From the NCBI RefSeq assembly GCF_045310525.1, contig NZ_JBJHZY010000001.1, positions 1,956,666 through 2,020,665 on the forward strand: 64,000 nt of DNA, read 5' to 3'. Every line of letters begins with the position of its first letter. Positions within the stretch are counted from its first letter, which is position 1. Shown here piece by piece: positions 24,027-31,482 of this stretch. The position numbers and the translations under genes are program-made. Under the pieces are notes generated by a model. That model worked only from the letters and a program-made list of their open reading frames with translations. It was not told the origin of the DNA and made no database searches. The stretch comes from Clostridium_AT radicumherbarum (GTDB lineage Bacteria; Bacillota; Clostridia; Clostridiales; Clostridiaceae).

Positions 24027-24932
24027 CTATTTATTAAAACTCGAGTCCATCAATCTATAATTTTTCTTTATGCTTTCTAAAATAGGAGTCTTTTTTATTG
24101 TTTCGATGAATGCCAATTCATCATGAATAATAGGAACCATAACTACTGCAATTCTACCAGTTTCATAATCACGCCTTGTATAGTGATATCTCTTAAGACC
24201 AAGTATTCTGCAAATCTCATACAATATTGCTTGCCTTTGACCATTATGATCTAGTATTCTGCTGTAGTATCTTTCTTTAGGATAAATAATAGCTGCAATA
24301 CCGCTGCTTTCAACTAATTTTCTAGAAGCATCCGTTCCTAAATGATTCGTCACAAATATATCCTCTACATATAGCTCAGAATTTTTAACTGTTATAGCAG
24401 CTATTTTTATTTCTGCAATGTCTCCTACAGATTTACCTTTTGAGAATATTCTAAGAAGGTATATGGAAATTATTCCTGACGATATACCACATAGTATATT
24501 TATTATCATTGCTTTATCAGTTATAATATGCATTGTTAAGCTTGAAATTAATGCAGTAAGTAAGGAAAAGTAATTTCTTGCTTCAAAGGTTTTAGCTATA
24601 CCATCAATATAGGCCTCTCCTCTAAATACATGTTCAACATCTTCAAGGTCTTGAAGACTCTCTTTTTCTATTCTTCTTACTTCCCTGAACTGTTCTGCAG
24701 CAATAAAAAGGAAGGTAATTGCACTGAAGTCTTTAGCAAGTAGTGCGGGAATTGCAATAGCACCAATACCTGAAGAAATAAACCCTGTTACTAAATGAAT
24801 TAGGTATCCATTTGGATAACTTGGATATTGCCTGTAGTCAATAACTAGAGTAATATATCTTGCAAAAGTTCCGCAAAGTATTGGTACTAATATTAAGTAA
24901 ATATGATACTGTGATATCATTTCTTTTTCCAT
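24027..24932 (-). CDS. YIEGIA family membrane protein (here YIDGIA)
   Basis: A 301-aa membrane protein with N-terminal hydrophobic segments (about 8-26, 41-66, 72-83, 120-170) and a soluble C-terminal half. The family tag appears as EAYIDGIAKTFEARNYF, with Asp replacing Glu of YIEGIA. The family is restricted to endospore formers. It sits between a 58-aa gene and its capping subunit gene in one operon. The ATG at 24932 is preceded by a GGAGGAT-type site. Confidence 0.82.
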   Translation of the reverse strand: MEKEMISQYHIYLILVPILCGTFARYITLVIDYRQYPSYPNGYLIHLVTGFISSGIGAIAIPALLAKDFSAITFLFIAAEQFREVRRIEKESLQDLEDVEHVFRGEAYIDGIAKTFEARNYFSLLTALISSLTMHIITDKAMIINILCGISSGIISIYLLRIFSKGKSVGDIAEIKIAAITVKNSELYVEDIFVTNHLGTDASRKLVESSGIAAIIYPKERYYSRILDHNGQRQAILYEICRILGLKRYHYTRRDYETGRIAVVMVPIIHDELAFIETIKKTPILESIKKNYRLMDSSFNK

Positions 24933-24952
24933 GGAATCCTCCGGCAGAAATT

Positions 24953-25129
24953 CTAGTCTCTTAATATTTCTTTATCTGATTTAATGTCTGCTTCTATATC
25001 CTTATTTCCTATAGTTTCCTTGTGTATTGGTGTAATACTGAACCCATCAATACCATAAGCTGTCATACTATTTATTTGATTTTCTATTGCTTTATTTTGA
25101 TTATTAATTATCTTATCTTTATATTTCAT
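24953..25129 (-). CDS. Small hypothetical protein leading the YIEGIA cassette
   Basis: A 58-aa hydrophilic protein starting at ATG 25129 with GAGGTG 6-7 nt upstream. It opens with a Lys/Asn-rich stretch (MKYKDKIINNQNKAIENQ), then SMTAYGIDGFSITPIHKE, and ends acidic. No family was recognised. It is the first gene of the operon, 20 nt from YIEGIA, so it is probably co-expressed in sporulation. Short, but the Shine-Dalgarno and spacing support it. Confidence 0.65.
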   Translation of the reverse strand: MKYKDKIINNQNKAIENQINSMTAYGIDGFSITPIHKETIGNKDIEADIKSDKEILRD

Positions 25130-25388
25130 TTTTTTCACCTCAATCATTATAATTACCTTGGTGCAGTTTAATATTCATATATGAAAAAAGCTGTAATCAG
25201 GAACCATTTTTGAATCTCCCCCTTTATTTATCTTCAAAAATTAAGCCGATGTAAGTAAAACTTTTTTGGAATATTTTTGTGCTTAACATAAAATCGACAG
25301 CTTTCTTTATCATTATTCTAATATAATAGATTAAGGGCATAATTGGTTTTTTGCTGAAATAATCACTACTAAAAAACAGGAGGTAAAT
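25130..25388. other. Divergent intergenic region with a long-range inverted repeat
   Basis: AAAGCTGT (25187-25194) and ACAGCTTT (25297-25304) are complementary across about 100 nt. On the minus strand the inner arm is followed by a run of six T. It may form the base of a structured leader for the YIEGIA cassette. No riboswitch class was recognised. Confidence 0.3.
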
Positions 25389-25589
25389 ATGAATAAAAAA
25401 TGTATAATATGCAAAAATAGAAAATCATGTTTAACTTATGATTTAGGCGGCTTACATGATGGTGAATGGTGCAGCAAATTCATAGAAGAACCTGAAATTA
25501 CAGAAGAAGAACAAGAAAGACAACAACAAGAGGAAGTAAAAAATAAATCTATAATTGAAAAATTAATAGAGAAAATAAAACATAGTTGA
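25389..25589 (+). CDS. Small Cys-rich protein with acidic C-terminal helix
   Basis: A 66-aa protein. The N-terminal 30 residues contain four Cys (KKCIICKNRKSCLTYD and EWCSKF; C-x2-C-x6-C-x13-C spacing), suggesting a small zinc knuckle or metal site. The rest is a highly charged helix rich in Glu, Gln and Lys. An AGGAGG Shine-Dalgarno precedes ATG 25389. No family was recognised. Monocistronic, divergent from the YIEGIA cassette. Confidence 0.68.
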   Translation: MNKKCIICKNRKSCLTYDLGGLHDGEWCSKFIEEPEITEEEQERQQQEEVKNKSIIEKLIEKIKHS

Positions 25590-25625
25590 TTTAAAATGTT
25601 CTGCGCATTTAATAAAAACATTTAA

Positions 25626-25676
25626 AAAATCCCCCTCATGACCGCATTATATCTATACTGATCATGAGGAGGAAAA
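25626..25676 (-). terminator. Terminator of the MATE gene
   Basis: On the minus strand CCTCCTCATGA pairs with TCATGAGGGGG across a 20-nt loop, followed by ATTTTTT. It lies 45 nt beyond the MATE stop and can also stop the convergent Cys-rich gene. Confidence 0.75.
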
Positions 25677-25719
25677 TATTTTAATTACTTTTATCATTAT
25701 CTTCAGCTACATTACTTCA

Positions 25720-27096
25720 TCAAGTTCTCAATCTTATAAAAGGAAAAATCTTTCTTGTCCCTATTTCGGGATGCCTGCTGAGAAATATAATAAACCAACT
25801 TGTTAGTATGATACCTTTCATTACACTGCTGAGGCTTATGCTCCACCAAACCCCGGATAAACCCAATCCTGCTGATAATAGTATTGCACTTGGAATTCTC
25901 AAGGTATTAAAAATAATACCATTTAGAGAAGGCGGTACTGTTCTTCCAAGTCCATTAAAAGCTCCTGCAGTGGTTATTTCTATACACATAAAAAATTGTG
26001 AAACCCCAAGTATTCTAAGATATACTATTCCTTCTTTTACAACATTCTTCTCCCGTATAAAAATCGAGAAAATTGGTCCTGGTAAGAATATTAAGAGACT
26101 TGACGTTATTAAACCTATAACAGAAATAATGCCTATGGCTGTAAAATATCCCTTATAAATTCTGTCCCACTTTTTCGCACCTAAGTTTTGACCCACAAAA
26201 GCGGCTAAAGCTGTTTGAAAGCCTCCAGCGGTCATCCAGGATATGGACTCTATTTGTGAACCCACACTTTGCACTGCAATAGGAGTAGGCCCCCAATTCG
26301 AAAGTATTCTTGCAATTATCATAGCTATTAACGTAAAGGCTCCACTTTGTAGCGATACAGGCAACCCAAATCTCACTATCTTACTCATATGGTTCCAGTC
26401 AGGTTTTTGTAGAAAATGAATTCCCTTAAAGTAATTAGTTCTTTTCAATATAACAAAAATATAGATTGATGTTGCAACAAATTGGGCAAATATAGTTGCA
26501 ATAGCTGCTCCGGTAACCTCAAGCCTTGGGAAAGGCCCTATTCCTAATATTAGTAAGGGGTCCAGCGTTATAGCAATTGCCAGCCCTATAGTGTTGATTA
26601 AAAAAGGCGTCCTGCTGTCTCCATGTCCATTAAAAATAGCTGTAAGTACAGGAGGCAAAAAGAAAAACACCATACCCAGTGATATTATGCCTAGAAAACT
26701 TGATGCATTGTTTATAATATCATCGCTCTTGAGATTAAAAAAACCTATAAACTGTCTTCTAAATATGAATATAGAAACACCATAGAGCAGTGCTAAAACC
26801 ACAGTAAGCTGCAATGAATGTCTTATATAGCTTTTAGTTTCCTCTGCATCCTTCTTTCCTACTGATTGTGCTATTCCAACTGCAGCACCTATTTGCGGAA
26901 TGGTTATGAAAGCAAAGGCAAACCAGGTAAAAAATCCCGCAGTTCCAACAGCTGTAACAGCTCTTGAGCCTAAAATTCCAACCCATAGCATGTCCGCCAA
27001 ATTATAGGCCATTTGTATAAATGATGTTCCCATAATAGGCAGTGCTAAAATTATTAATTTCTTTAAAATCTTGCCCTCTGTCAAATTCGTATTCAA
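25720..27096 (-). CDS. MATE-family multidrug/metabolite exporter
   Basis: A 458-aa membrane protein with twelve predicted helices in two homologous halves. MATE signatures include LALPIMGTSFIQMAYNLADMLWVG at the start (broken here: LALPIMGTSF, then LADMLWVGILG) and the paired block VRFGLPVSLQSGAFTL at the start of the second half. It would export cationic drugs or metabolites using Na+ or H+. ATG 27096 follows AAGGGAGA. The roughly 370-nt leader up to a strong internal terminator hints at attenuation control. Confidence 0.92.
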   Translation of the reverse strand: MNTNLTEGKILKKLIILALPIMGTSFIQMAYNLADMLWVGILGSRAVTAVGTAGFFTWFAFAFITIPQIGAAVGIAQSVGKKDAEETKSYIRHSLQLTVVLALLYGVSIFIFRRQFIGFFNLKSDDIINNASSFLGIISLGMVFFFLPPVLTAIFNGHGDSRTPFLINTIGLAIAITLDPLLILGIGPFPRLEVTGAAIATIFAQFVATSIYIFVILKRTNYFKGIHFLQKPDWNHMSKIVRFGLPVSLQSGAFTLIAMIIARILSNWGPTPIAVQSVGSQIESISWMTAGGFQTALAAFVGQNLGAKKWDRIYKGYFTAIGIISVIGLITSSLLIFLPGPIFSIFIREKNVVKEGIVYLRILGVSQFFMCIEITTAGAFNGLGRTVPPSLNGIIFNTLRIPSAILLSAGLGLSGVWWSISLSSVMKGIILTSWFIIFLSRHPEIGTRKIFPFIRLRT

Positions 27097-27466
27097 AATT
27101 TTATATCTCCCTTAAGTACACTGAAAATAAATTCAACTTAAAAATGCTTATTCAATTATAGCATACTTAATAATATATACCTATTTTTTCAAATGAAAAT
27201 CTTATTACCTTAAGATAAAAAGGCATCATTTCATCATAGTAACCCAAGACCATCTTTGTTCTCTCATTAATTTGTAGTTTTCTCGTTCAAAAAACCGACC
27301 TTACTTATGATACGGTTCACTGTATCTTATTCTAAAGTTCAATAAGTTGCTAAAAATATAAGTTGACTGAACTTCCGATTATAGACATTATCAGAATAAG
27401 CTGGGATTTATCCTATTATACAATGTTCTACAAATAACAATAATTTCCTCCATAGTATATTAGAAC
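27097..27466. other. Long leader or intergenic region before the MATE gene
   Basis: 370 bp without a convincing gene. On the minus strand an open stretch of about 40 codons ends at 27167 (reads GYYDEMMPFYLKVIRFSFEK near its end) and has no good start, so it may be a gene remnant or chance. A Shine-Dalgarno-like GGAGG near 27447 has no ATG after it. Confidence 0.35.
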
Positions 27467-27562
27467 TTACCATGGACCTAAAAAAGCTACAATCTTTTGA
27501 GATTGCAGCTTTACGGCCAACTGTTTCATAGTTATTTGCAATTCTCTTTTACAATTATTCAT
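27467..27562 (-). CDS. Possible 31-codon leader ORF containing a terminator
   Basis: A minus-strand frame of 31 codons (begins MNNCKRELQ, ends VAFLGPW). Its ATG overlaps the TGA of an upstream 7-codon frame (27559-27582, MPNKIKS), which has an AAAGGTGG Shine-Dalgarno, so translation would be coupled. Codons 17-28 overlap a perfect terminator hairpin. The arrangement looks more like a regulatory leader of the MATE gene than a functional protein. Confidence 0.35.
   Translation of the reverse strand: MNNCKRELQITMKQLAVKLQSQKIVAFLGPW
27480..27512 (-). terminator. Strong terminator, candidate attenuator of the MATE gene
   Basis: On the minus strand 27512-27500 pairs with 27495-27483 (13 bp, one G.U, loop CAAA), followed by six T. 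It lies about 190 nt downstream of the flavin-reductase-like gene and 385 nt upstream of the MATE start. A competing helix (27546-27537 with 27507-27499, one bulge) would break its left arm, as an antiterminator does. Confidence 0.7.
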
Positions 27563-27708
27563 GATTTTATTTTATTTGGCATCTTAATTCCACCTTTCTA
27601 AGTTTTGGTTCTAATACTTCGGATTAATTTACCATTGTTCAACCATCATATTTTTATGACTAATTAATCATATTAGAAGATTACGTATCATCCTTATATT
27701 AATGCTTG

Positions 27709-28272
27709 CTATCTAGGTTCGTCGGTACTAATGCTCCTATATGTTTTAAATAATGTACCAACTTTATCCTTTAGATTATAGTACCCTGGATACATCATAA
27801 TTGTTGGTTTAACCTCAAGGGCATTTGGTGTTCCATTTTCCAGACAGTCTTCATTCGCATATACTGCAACAATTTCTCCAATAAACATCGTAAAATCAAA
27901 TATAGGAATTGTCTGTATTACCTTACAAAGATAATTTACAGGACATTCTTTTATCATTGGTGCATTTCCTGCATCATCATAAAATGAATCAAATACATTC
28001 GATTTATCTTCTTTATTACCAGAGACGCACCCACAAAGATCAGTCTTATAAATAGATTCAGAGGATGGTATGTTTACACTGAAGAATCCATTTTCCACTA
28101 CGCCTAAAGTTGTGTAGTGGGAATTTTTCAATGAAATATACAATACAGGCTTCTCACTTACAACCCCATATGCACCTATTGTGGCATAGTTTGGTTTCCC
28201 ATTAACCATGGCGCCTGCTAAAACTGTAATAAATGGTCCAAAAGGGATATTTGCTATTTTCTTCTTTATCAT
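27709..28272 (-). CDS. Flavin reductase-like (FMN-binding split barrel) protein
   Basis: A 187-aa protein of the flavin-reductase/FMN-binding split-barrel family (PFGPFITVLAGAMVNGKPNY, ISLKNSHYTTLGVVENGFFSVN, late GYYNLKDKVGTLFKTYR). ATG 28272 is chosen for its GGAG Shine-Dalgarno 8 nt upstream; a TTG 18 nt earlier overlaps that site. It probably binds FMN and reduces flavin or a small substrate. A 12-bp perfect palindrome TTGTTGCAACAA lies 26 nt upstream and may be an operator. Confidence 0.85.
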   Translation of the reverse strand: MIKKKIANIPFGPFITVLAGAMVNGKPNYATIGAYGVVSEKPVLYISLKNSHYTTLGVVENGFFSVNIPSSESIYKTDLCGCVSGNKEDKSNVFDSFYDDAGNAPMIKECPVNYLCKVIQTIPIFDFTMFIGEIVAVYANEDCLENGTPNALEVKPTIMMYPGYYNLKDKVGTLFKTYRSISTDEPR

Positions 28273-28298
28273 ATTCTTTCTCCAATCCAATTATTTAT

Positions 28299-28310
28299 TT
28301 GTTGCAACAA
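28299..28310. promoter_or_regulatory. Palindrome TTGTTGCAACAA upstream of the flavin-reductase-like gene
   Basis: A perfect 12-bp dyad directly upstream of the start region. The likely regulator is not identifiable and none is encoded next to it. Confidence 0.35.
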
Positions 28311-28588
28311 TAATAATTATATGGATAAATTGAAAAAAATATAGACTGTTTCTTTCCTATGAGTTATCATATAGATAGATTACGCGCAAAAATAAATAAT
28401 TTTATAATCACAATATAAATAAGTCTACTTTAGACCAGTACACTCATACTGTATTTTTCATGCTATCATAATAGTACTCAAACATAAAATGGAAGACAGT
28501 TTTTTTAAAATATCGTATTATTCAATTTTGAAAGATTATTGTTCTTACTTTAAGTTTCAAGACTTAATCGAAATTCTACTTAAAATTA

Positions 28589-28625
28589 TTACTGGCTTTG
28601 TACTCTTGGTACAAAGCCAGTTTTC
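28589..28625 (+). terminator. Orphan terminator-like hairpin
   Basis: ACTGGCTTTGTAC (28591-28603) pairs perfectly with GTACAAAGCCAGT (28609-28621), loop TCTTG, followed by TTTTCG. No gene is visible upstream on the plus strand. Confidence 0.6.
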
Positions 28626-28910
28626 GAAATTAAAACTTTTATGTTATTAATTATTTATATAAAATATAAAAATTATACTTATATGACAAGTTTTATGATG
28701 TATAAAAGGATAAAAATAAAAGCCGTTGTATTTAACTTCTATTAACGTAATGTAATATTGTTTAATACCTCTTATGTTTGCAAAATGTTTGCAAACTACT
28801 CCCAAACTTTCAATTCCGTAAATTAAATTTCTTGTTATATGGATAATCTAAGTTAATATCCATAGATTTAAAGCCTTTGAAATCATTTGTATTTGCTCCA
28901 TTATTTCACC

Positions 28911-28946
28911 TAAATGCCCCCAGAATAATATCTGGAGGCATTTTTA
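28911..28946. terminator. Terminator downstream of the redox pair
   Basis: AATGCC-CCCAGA / TCTGGAGGCATT with one mismatch. The plus side ends in TTTTTATT; the minus side, which is downstream of the flavoprotein gene, ends in ATTTAGG. It probably terminates the minus operon weakly and any plus transcript strongly. Confidence 0.55.
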
Positions 28947-28972
28947 TTAACTATTATTAAATTTTATATTAT

Positions 28973-30250
28973 TTAAATTAGCTTTTGATTCAGTACATCA
29001 GTAAGCTTCAATTTTTCAACTCTGCCCTTTATTTCCTCTATATCTATTGTATAAAGTCCTTGTGCTTTCATTCTTTCAAAGTATTCTGCTCCTGCAAAGG
29101 TGTATCTGTTTCTTCTTCCTTCCTTTGTCATGAGTTTATAATTTGCATAGGAGATTATATCCCCTATAGATAGAGCTTTTGGCAGTATTAATGCTGGCAT
29201 TCCCATAACATATCTTACTGCATTATGCCCTGCTAGAGAGCCTGTGCATATTGCCTCAGTATGGCCTACAAATAAACCTGACTTTTCACCTGCACATAAG
29301 AGATTATCTATGCCTTTGACCTTCATATCGTCTGTTCTTGGAGCTACTGAAAGATATCTGATTGAATTTCCTTTTCCTCCTGCATAAGGATCTACATATT
29401 TAGCTTTCTCAAGGCCTGGTATTTTTCTAAGCTTTTCTAAAGGATAATAGGTTGTCATTAGCTTTGCGTGCCCTGTGTCTAACAGCACAACATTTTCTGC
29501 AAATTCTTTAAGGGCATATTGCTGACAAACCTTGGTTTTAAGTTTATCTAAGTTTACATCCTCAGGAGGAACCTTTAAAACAACTACACCTGTTTCGTCT
29601 AACTTTTTAACAAGCTCATCAGATAAACTTTCCTTAGCTAGCTTACAGGAACCACTCATAGCTCCATAGGCTTCATCATCTCTTTCACCTTGAAAATCTT
29701 CAACCCCAGCTCTAGAGCTAAGACTTACTCTTGGTCCAAAAGCTGGACATCTTAATACGCACATTGAGCAGCCATTACCGTATCTTAAGCAGTTGCCCAT
29801 TGGCCCTGTGGAACCTGTTGTTTCGATAAACACATCTCCTTCTACAAAAGTGCCGTCTGCAAGATATATTCCTTTAATTTTATTTCCTTCTTTTTCAACA
29901 TCTATAATTCTTGAAAGTAGGTTAATTTCTACACCTATGTTAACTAAATAAGCTTTTACCTCAGGCTCTATTTTATTAACATCATAAAGCCATGCGTGTG
30001 CATGCCCTGGAAACTGAATGTCTTTATGTCTTGATAAGGAATCGGTTATTTTAATTAAATCACCTGCTCCAAGTGCTATTAACTCCTCGCTAGCAGTATA
30101 CCTTCCGTTATTTCTCATTATGCCCCCTACATTTCCAAGACCTAAAAGCATATCTGTCTTTTCAAATAGTTTTACTTGGGCACCTGCTTTTTTTGCAGTA
30201 ATTGCTGCAGCGCAGCCTGCCCATCCACCACCTATTATTATAACCTTCAT
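28973..30250 (-). CDS. FAD-dependent oxidoreductase with Cys cluster motif
   Basis: A 425-aa flavoprotein. The N-terminal dinucleotide-binding motif is IIGGGWAGCAAAITAKKAG; later RYLSVAPRTDDMKVKG and NLLCAGEKSGLFVGHTEAI resemble the GidA/TrmFO-like FAD fold. A Cys set at 154, 161, 164 and 168 (C-x6-C-x2-C-x3-CP) looks like a ferredoxin-type ligand group inserted in the FAD domain. It is encoded 19 nt downstream of an electron-transfer subunit gene, so the two should form a complex. The electron donor, acceptor and pathway are unknown. Confidence 0.82.
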   Translation of the reverse strand: MKVIIIGGGWAGCAAAITAKKAGAQVKLFEKTDMLLGLGNVGGIMRNNGRYTASEELIALGAGDLIKITDSLSRHKDIQFPGHAHAWLYDVNKIEPEVKAYLVNIGVEINLLSRIIDVEKEGNKIKGIYLADGTFVEGDVFIETTGSTGPMGNCLRYGNGCSMCVLRCPAFGPRVSLSSRAGVEDFQGERDDEAYGAMSGSCKLAKESLSDELVKKLDETGVVVLKVPPEDVNLDKLKTKVCQQYALKEFAENVVLLDTGHAKLMTTYYPLEKLRKIPGLEKAKYVDPYAGGKGNSIRYLSVAPRTDDMKVKGIDNLLCAGEKSGLFVGHTEAICTGSLAGHNAVRYVMGMPALILPKALSIGDIISYANYKLMTKEGRRNRYTFAGAEYFERMKAQGLYTIDIEEIKGRVEKLKLTDVLNQKLI

Positions 30251-30269
30251 ACTTATTCCCCCAACTTAA

Positions 30270-31253
30270 TTAAATAAATCTTCTTCCTTCAAATATATAT
30301 TTAGGTTCAATCTGTACCTTACATAGCTTTTTTACCCTTTGACCTTTATACCTTGTAGAGCATGCCCCGCATATTCCTTCTCCGCAGCACATTTTAGCAT
30401 TATTACAGCAGGAAAAATCCACTTTACTATCTATAAAATCTAAAACTTTAAAGTTTAATATATCTGGAGCAGAGCAGTGTATCAAGTTAATATTTTCATT
30501 TTCCAGTAAGTTTGTTAATATATTTTTAAGTTCCTCAGAAATAGCCCCTGCTTGAAGTGTATTGCAGTTAATAACTGTGCAATTGCACATTTCTAAATAC
30601 TTGTTTATAAATACATTTTTAAATCGTGCTTTATCCAATATTACAATAATTTTGTTTCCGTTTGAATATAGCTTTTTTAGAACTGGAACAACTGGCGCCT
30701 GACCTATGCCTCTAATTATAACAACTGCAGTACCTTCTTTGCTTTTAAATATGTTTCTTAGCCCAAGTTCTCCATTAAAAAATGGTCCTCTTATGAAAAT
30801 ATTATCTCCGTCCTTTAGCTCGTTAAGGCTCTTTGTTTTAATACCTTTAATTTCAATAGCTATTGTTATAATATTTTCATCTGTGTTAGTGTCCATTATT
30901 GATATGGGAACATCATAGAACTGTGATGCTTTTGTACTTCTTAGAAAAATATAGCTTCCTGGATGAACCAAGTTTTTAGTTAACTCGTGAGGTACGGAAA
31001 TATTTAAGATAACTACATTTCTTTCCACTATCTCCTTATTAACAATTTTACAATTAAATATTTTTCTTAATGGCTTAGCTTTACTGTTATTCCAAATATA
31101 TTCTTGGTATATGCAAACGCCTTTCCAGTTGATGCAGTCGCAAAACTTTTTACCAGAAAGCTGTGAACATAGTATACAATCTCCTGTTTCGGCTAAATGG
31201 CAGGGGCAAAATTCCGTCCCGGCATCTATGCAATCTCTTATTTCATAATTCAC
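30270..31253 (-). CDS. Ferredoxin-reductase/PyrK-like electron-transfer subunit with N-terminal Cys-rich domain
   Basis: A 327-aa protein in three parts. Residues 8-47 hold eight Cys (8, 16, 18, 26, 29, 38, 40, 47). Residues about 62-265 are a ferredoxin-NADP reductase-like FAD/NAD module (HPGSYIFLRS, DVPISIMD, IRGIGQAPVVPVLKKL). The C-terminus has a 2Fe-2S site like dihydroorotate dehydrogenase PyrK (Cys290, 295, 298, 311 in CGEGICGAC...C). It would pass electrons between NAD(P)H and the partner flavoprotein. First gene of the pair; AGGAGG-type Shine-Dalgarno. Confidence 0.82.
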   Translation of the reverse strand: MNYEIRDCIDAGTEFCPCHLAETGDCILCSQLSGKKFCDCINWKGVCIYQEYIWNNSKAKPLRKIFNCKIVNKEIVERNVVILNISVPHELTKNLVHPGSYIFLRSTKASQFYDVPISIMDTNTDENIITIAIEIKGIKTKSLNELKDGDNIFIRGPFFNGELGLRNIFKSKEGTAVVIIRGIGQAPVVPVLKKLYSNGNKIIVILDKARFKNVFINKYLEMCNCTVINCNTLQAGAISEELKNILTNLLENENINLIHCSAPDILNFKVLDFIDSKVDFSCCNNAKMCCGEGICGACSTRYKGQRVKKLCKVQIEPKYIFEGRRFI

Positions 31254-31419
31254 ATTAGAACCTCCTTTGGCATGCTAAACCTTATTAATAGCAATAACCT
31301 ATACTATTAAATTATTTAAAACTACAAAATTTGCTACTACTATATAAAAATAAATAATTTAATTCAAAGCTCCTCTTTTTATAACAAAGCTTGTCCTTGA
31401 ATTCTAACCTTAAAAAATA

Positions 31420-31455
31420 CTCAAAAAGAAAAAAGCACTTATAAAAGTGCTCTCA
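31420..31455 (-). terminator. Terminator of the carboxypeptidase gene at 31483
   Basis: AGCACTT (31434-31440) pairs with AAGTGCT (31445-31451). On the minus strand it is followed by a T-rich tract. Confidence 0.8.
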
Positions 31456-31482
31456 TCTAAATTTATATATAGTATATTAAAT

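Larger units (their letters stand above)
28311..28972. other. Long non-coding stretch with several palindromes
   Basis: 660 bp without a credible gene on either strand. It contains an orphan terminator-like hairpin (28591-28621), two adjacent GTTTGCAAA palindromes (28776-28784 and 28787-28796), TATGGATA/TATCCATA arms (28838-28845 and 28857-28864), and a terminator at 28913-28943. It may be a decayed locus. Confidence 0.5.

Noticed and set aside
25130..25388. A known riboswitch class upstream of the YIEGIA cassette
   Set aside because: Checked by eye against c-di-GMP, c-di-AMP, T-box, SAM and TPP patterns; none fits.
27167..27289. Forty open codons on the minus strand before the MATE gene
   Set aside because: No start codon with a Shine-Dalgarno and a stop directly upstream. 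It reads somewhat protein-like and could be a remnant, but this is not enough to call a pseudogene.
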